DNA of 33,943 nucleotides from the NCBI GenBank assembly GCA_018825145.1, contig JAHJFD010000035.1, positions 1 through 33,943 on the forward strand, read 5' to 3'. The stretch is from Patescibacteria group bacterium. GTDB taxonomy: Bacteria > Patescibacteriota > Gracilibacteria > UM-FILTER-43-11. The notes below the pieces were generated by a model. That model saw only the letters and a list, made by a program, of their open reading frames with translations, made no database searches and was not told the origin of the DNA. Both the position numbers and the translations under genes were made by a program. This document shows positions 31,417 to 33,943 of the stretch, in pieces. How positions within the stretch are numbered: position 1 is the stretch's first letter; every line of letters starts with the position of its first letter.

Positions 31417-33438
31417 ATGGACAAGTTAGACAAGGAACTGCGCAGAATGTCGAAAATCGAGCCTTCCAAAGGCTTTATCAGCGCATCCAAAAATCGTCTG
31501 ATGCAGCAGATTGCTCTGCACCAAAACGAAACCTGGTTCAGGTCTGTGCTCAGACGTCTGGGGGCAATTCAAATTTCTGCGGATTTTATAGCTCAGGCCC
31601 GCGCGCGCCTTATGTATAGAATCGCCGCTTCTCCTCAGCCAATCAAAGTATCACTGCGCGGTATGGCTCTTTTTCTCAGCTACACTAAAAAAGCCGTGGC
31701 CTCAACTATGATCATGCTGATCGCTGTCACATCCACTCTCTTCTTTGTGGAAGGAAGTACTGTGGTAGAAGCTTCAGATGACTCTTATCTCGAAATCATT
31801 TCAGGCAGCGCTTCTGTTAAACACCCCGACCTCATTATCTGGGAAGATGTAAACAACCTCATTGAGGTACAGGCGGGGGATCTCATAAAAACGGAAGAAG
31901 GCTCTGAAGTCGTCATCCACTTTTTTGATGATACGGAAATCCGTTTAGGCGAAAACACCGAGTTCCTCATCAGTCAGCTGGCCGTCAGTCCGACTTTTGG
32001 CCGTCAGGCCATAATCGAAGTATTCCTGCACAAAGGATCAGCCTGGGTCCAGACCCTCAACGTTGAGGATGGCTATGCCGGCCTTACCTTTAAAACCCGC
32101 GACGCGGTAATGAAGGCGCTCAACGGTACTTTTAATGTAGTAACCGACGTTACAGAACCTACTTCAGTTTACGTCCTTAACAATAAGGTGAGTATTACAA
32201 GTCTGACGCCTGAAACCATGCAGGCTGTAAAAACCCTCAAACTCACCGCCAACCAAAAAGCGAATGTTCGCATGGTTAGCGGCAAGCCGGTCATAACCAC
32301 CGACACCCTGACCCAACAGGACCGTTCAACCCCCTGGTTTCAGAGCAACCTCAATCGTGATCACGAACATCTGACTATGTTGCGCGAAAAAGGAATTGAA
32401 CGCCTGGCCCAAATTGCCGGAACCCTACCGGGCCAGATGCTTTACCCCATCAAACAAACAAAAGAACGCCTGAAATTAGCCCTCAGCTCAGATTCAGACA
32501 TGGCTGTTCAAATCGAAATCGCCAACAGCAGGCTCAATGAGGCATTAGTTCTTTTTGAAGCAGGCGATCAGCAAAAAGGCCGCGAAGCGCTGATGGCTTA
32601 TCAAAGCATAGCCCGCCAGATTGCCGACGCCAAAGTAACCAAAGAAGTGGCGCGCAGAATTATCATCCCGCACCAAAAAACCCTTACGGCTGAACTGCCC
32701 AATGACATTAACACGGGTTTGGTAAAAGAGACCCTGCACCAGACCGCTGAAATCCTGGCCAACAACCCGGTCGAACTCGAAAAAATCCGCCTGAACAATT
32801 CGGTTCAGCGTCTTCAGGACGTGACCACTCTTGTGGCGGAAGGCGAAATGGACGCGGCGAAAGAAAGACTGGTAAGCCACCAGCTGGCCGTCAGTGACGC
32901 GCTGGAAACGACCCAAGCCATCGAAGACGAAGAACTGAAAAAAGAAGTTCTTCAGGAAGTAATCGAGCTAAAACAGGAGGAATTGACTCTGCTCAATTCG
33001 CTTACAGATACCCTTGGACCCGAAACGGATCAGGGCAATGGATTGGCGGCCATGGTCGAATCAGCCTCCGCCGCCGCGGAAGAAGATCTTGAGAGCACAA
33101 TGGCGGTAGCACGGCCCCTTATACCCGAACTTCAGGAAACGGAAGAGCTTGTGGCCGAACTTTCCGCGGAAGAAATAAAAATGGCCGAACTTATCGATAA
33201 GATTTATATTTATAATTCCCGGGAAGGCCAGCAGAACCAGATCGCCAGACTCCTTAAAAACGAACTGGAAAACACGGACAGCATCGATTACCTGATTGAC
33301 GTTAGGAATCATCTTAGAGGCAGAGCTTATGACTACCTGAACCTGCGCATATTACAACTGCAGAGAAAGGTTGAATTCCGGAAGCATAAAGCCACAGAAC
33401 AAAAAATCGAACGGTCAAAAAAACTGCGCGAAAACTAA
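31417..33438 (+). CDS. Transmembrane FecR-like/DUF5667-like protein, probable anti-sigma factor
   Basis: 673 residues from the ATG at 31417; a GTG 18 nt upstream is an alternative. Two copies of a helical motif lie at the cytoplasmic N-terminus: KGFISASKNRLMQQIA (~18-33) and ADFIAQARARLMYRIA (~56-70). One transmembrane helix follows (~93-112), then a FecR-like beta domain (~124-285; GDLIKTEEGSEVVIHFFDD, IRLGENTEF) and a DUF5667-like helical region (~336-395; LPGQMLYPIKQTKERLKLAL, then RLNEALVLFEAG), then long charged helices likely to form coiled coils. The N-terminal motifs may bind the sigma factor, and the outer part would sense the envelope. No zinc-binding HxxxCxxC motif of ZAS anti-sigma factors is seen. 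Confidence 0.87.
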   Translation: MDKLDKELRRMSKIEPSKGFISASKNRLMQQIALHQNETWFRSVLRRLGAIQISADFIAQARARLMYRIAASPQPIKVSLRGMALFLSYTKKAVASTMIMLIAVTSTLFFVEGSTVVEASDDSYLEIISGSASVKHPDLIIWEDVNNLIEVQAGDLIKTEEGSEVVIHFFDDTEIRLGENTEFLISQLAVSPTFGRQAIIEVFLHKGSAWVQTLNVEDGYAGLTFKTRDAVMKALNGTFNVVTDVTEPTSVYVLNNKVSITSLTPETMQAVKTLKLTANQKANVRMVSGKPVITTDTLTQQDRSTPWFQSNLNRDHEHLTMLREKGIERLAQIAGTLPGQMLYPIKQTKERLKLALSSDSDMAVQIEIANSRLNEALVLFEAGDQQKGREALMAYQSIARQIADAKVTKEVARRIIIPHQKTLTAELPNDINTGLVKETLHQTAEILANNPVELEKIRLNNSVQRLQDVTTLVAEGEMDAAKERLVSHQLAVSDALETTQAIEDEELKKEVLQEVIELKQEELTLLNSLTDTLGPETDQGNGLAAMVESASAAAEEDLESTMAVARPLIPELQETEELVAELSAEEIKMAELIDKIYIYNSREGQQNQIARLLKNELENTDSIDYLIDVRNHLRGRAYDYLNLRILQLQRKVEFRKHKATEQKIERSKKLREN

Positions 33439-33458
33439 ATAGCCGTTCGGTCCCGGAA

Positions 33459-33481
33459 GCGAAGTTCTTTCGCGTTTTTTT
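33459..33481 (+). terminator. Intrinsic terminator of the sigma/FecR unit
   Basis: GCGAA (33459-33463) and TTCGC (33469-33473) pair around a 5-nt loop, followed by G and seven T. Confidence 0.75.
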
Positions 33482-33491
33482 ATGGTGAAGA

Positions 33492-33523
33492 GGCCCGCTC
33501 CGACTTGTTAGGTCAGAGGGGCC
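33492..33523. terminator. Hairpin facing the GC-rich partial gene
   Basis: GGCCC/GGGCC outer arms and TCCGAC/GTCAGA inner arms (one wobble pair) form a two-part stem just after the minus-strand stop at 33541. There is no adjacent T run on either strand. Confidence 0.45.
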
Positions 33524-33540
33524 TTCTCGTGGCGATGCTC

Positions 33541-33942
33541 TCAGGAGGCGGGGGGCGGGCCCCCATCCAGGGCGTCGATCCGCTGTCCGTTCCGGACCAC
33601 GGCCCCCGCCACCTCGTCCAGCCGTTTCTTCGTGTCCTTCCAGTAGAAGAACCCGAAGCCGGCGAAGACGAGCGCCAGCAGGGCGCTCACGACGCCCAGG
33701 GCCACCTTCCAGAAAAGGCTGGCCTCGGCGGCGCGCTTGTTGTCGTAGGCCTCGACTGCCTGTTCGAAGGTGAGGCAGTCGCCGTTTTCGTCCTTGCCGT
33801 AGTGGCATTCCACCTCGGCAGGCTTATTACAGCGCGCCTCGGACCACTCGTTGGCGGGAATTTTCTTCCCCTCCTTCTCGCAGTCCTTCATGGCGGGCCC
33901 ACCACCACCACCCTTGGGTGGTGCCGTCGGCTTGGCGGTGGC
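33541..33942 (-). CDS. 3' part of a GC-rich membrane protein gene (partial)
   Basis: The minus-strand frame is open from the window edge to the TGA at 33541-33543, giving 133 residues. An internal ATG at 33891 is possible, but the frame upstream reads a Pro/Gly linker (APPKGGGGGPA), so the gene more probably starts outside the window. A Cys-rich part (KDCEKEG, ARCNKPAEVECHYG, DCLTFEQ) is followed by one strong transmembrane helix (LFWKVALGVVSALLALVFAG) and a short charged tail with a coiled-coil look. GC content is much higher than in the adjacent genes, like the gene at 20342. No family recognised. Confidence 0.65.
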   Translation of the reverse strand, partial: ATAKPTAPPKGGGGGPAMKDCEKEGKKIPANEWSEARCNKPAEVECHYGKDENGDCLTFEQAVEAYDNKRAAEASLFWKVALGVVSALLALVFAGFGFFYWKDTKKRLDEVAGAVVRNGQRIDALDGGPPPAS

Positions 33943-33943
33943 C

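Noticed and set aside
1..33943. Recoded UGA, as in Gracilibacteria or Absconditabacteria
   Set aside because: UGA ends several genes at the expected family lengths and no conserved frame is interrupted by TGA.

Overview
The window looks like a chromosomal segment from a Candidate Phyla Radiation (Patescibacteria) bacterium, possibly Peregrinibacteria-like. This is inferred from compact gene spacing, few Shine-Dalgarno sequences, promoters placed almost on the start codon, very large secreted multidomain proteins, and a mix of housekeeping genes with CPR-style surface genes. The phylum call is low confidence. TGA acts as a normal stop (for example the Wzy-like and sigma-factor genes), so the standard code applies. 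I found no tRNA, rRNA, CRISPR array or transposase gene.

Layout. (1) 1-4300: a tandem array of secreted-protein genes in an A/B pattern: the tail of a B gene, A1, B1, a shorter A2, a 41-residue ribbon-helix-helix (RHH) microprotein gene and a remnant of a third A tail. (2) 4237-10923: a perfect-consensus promoter driving a 2200-residue secreted mosaic protein with thrombospondin type-3 repeats, disintegrin-like Cys repeats, an NHL propeller, LamG domains and an Ig-like domain. (3) 11000-16283, minus strand: cysS, a small unknown gene, then prs-gap-beta-CASP nuclease. (4) 16361-21691: two ~112-bp copies of a palindromic element in opposite orientation bracket a glycosyltransferase, an orphan solute-binding lipoprotein, an O-antigen-ligase-like protein and a GC-rich minus-strand gene that looks foreign. 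(5) 21839-24617: a TsaE-HD fusion, a small soluble protein, a four-TM-class membrane protein and lspA. (6) 24746-30117: ftsW-murG (86-nt overlap), a GT4 glycosyltransferase, a small membrane protein coupled to guaA. (7) 30118-33438: an intergenic region with an 11-bp G4-capable minisatellite and a degenerate relative of the palindromic element, then an RHH regulator, an ECF sigma factor and a FecR/DUF5667-like transmembrane protein likely to be its anti-sigma partner. (8) 33482-33943: a second GC-rich patch with the 3' part of a membrane-protein gene.

Themes. The genes serve envelope building (ftsW, murG, lspA, GT2, GT4, Wzy-like), a displayed or secreted protein layer (A/B array, giant mosaic protein), and core metabolism and translation (gap, prs, guaA, cysS, tsaE). 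The least explained signals are the paired inverted palindromic elements, the A/B array with an RHH gene inside it, the insertion of whole domains at one equivalent point of thrombospondin type-3 units, the TsaE-HD fusion, and the two GC-rich patches. All identifications come from reading motifs in the sequence; no database search was run.
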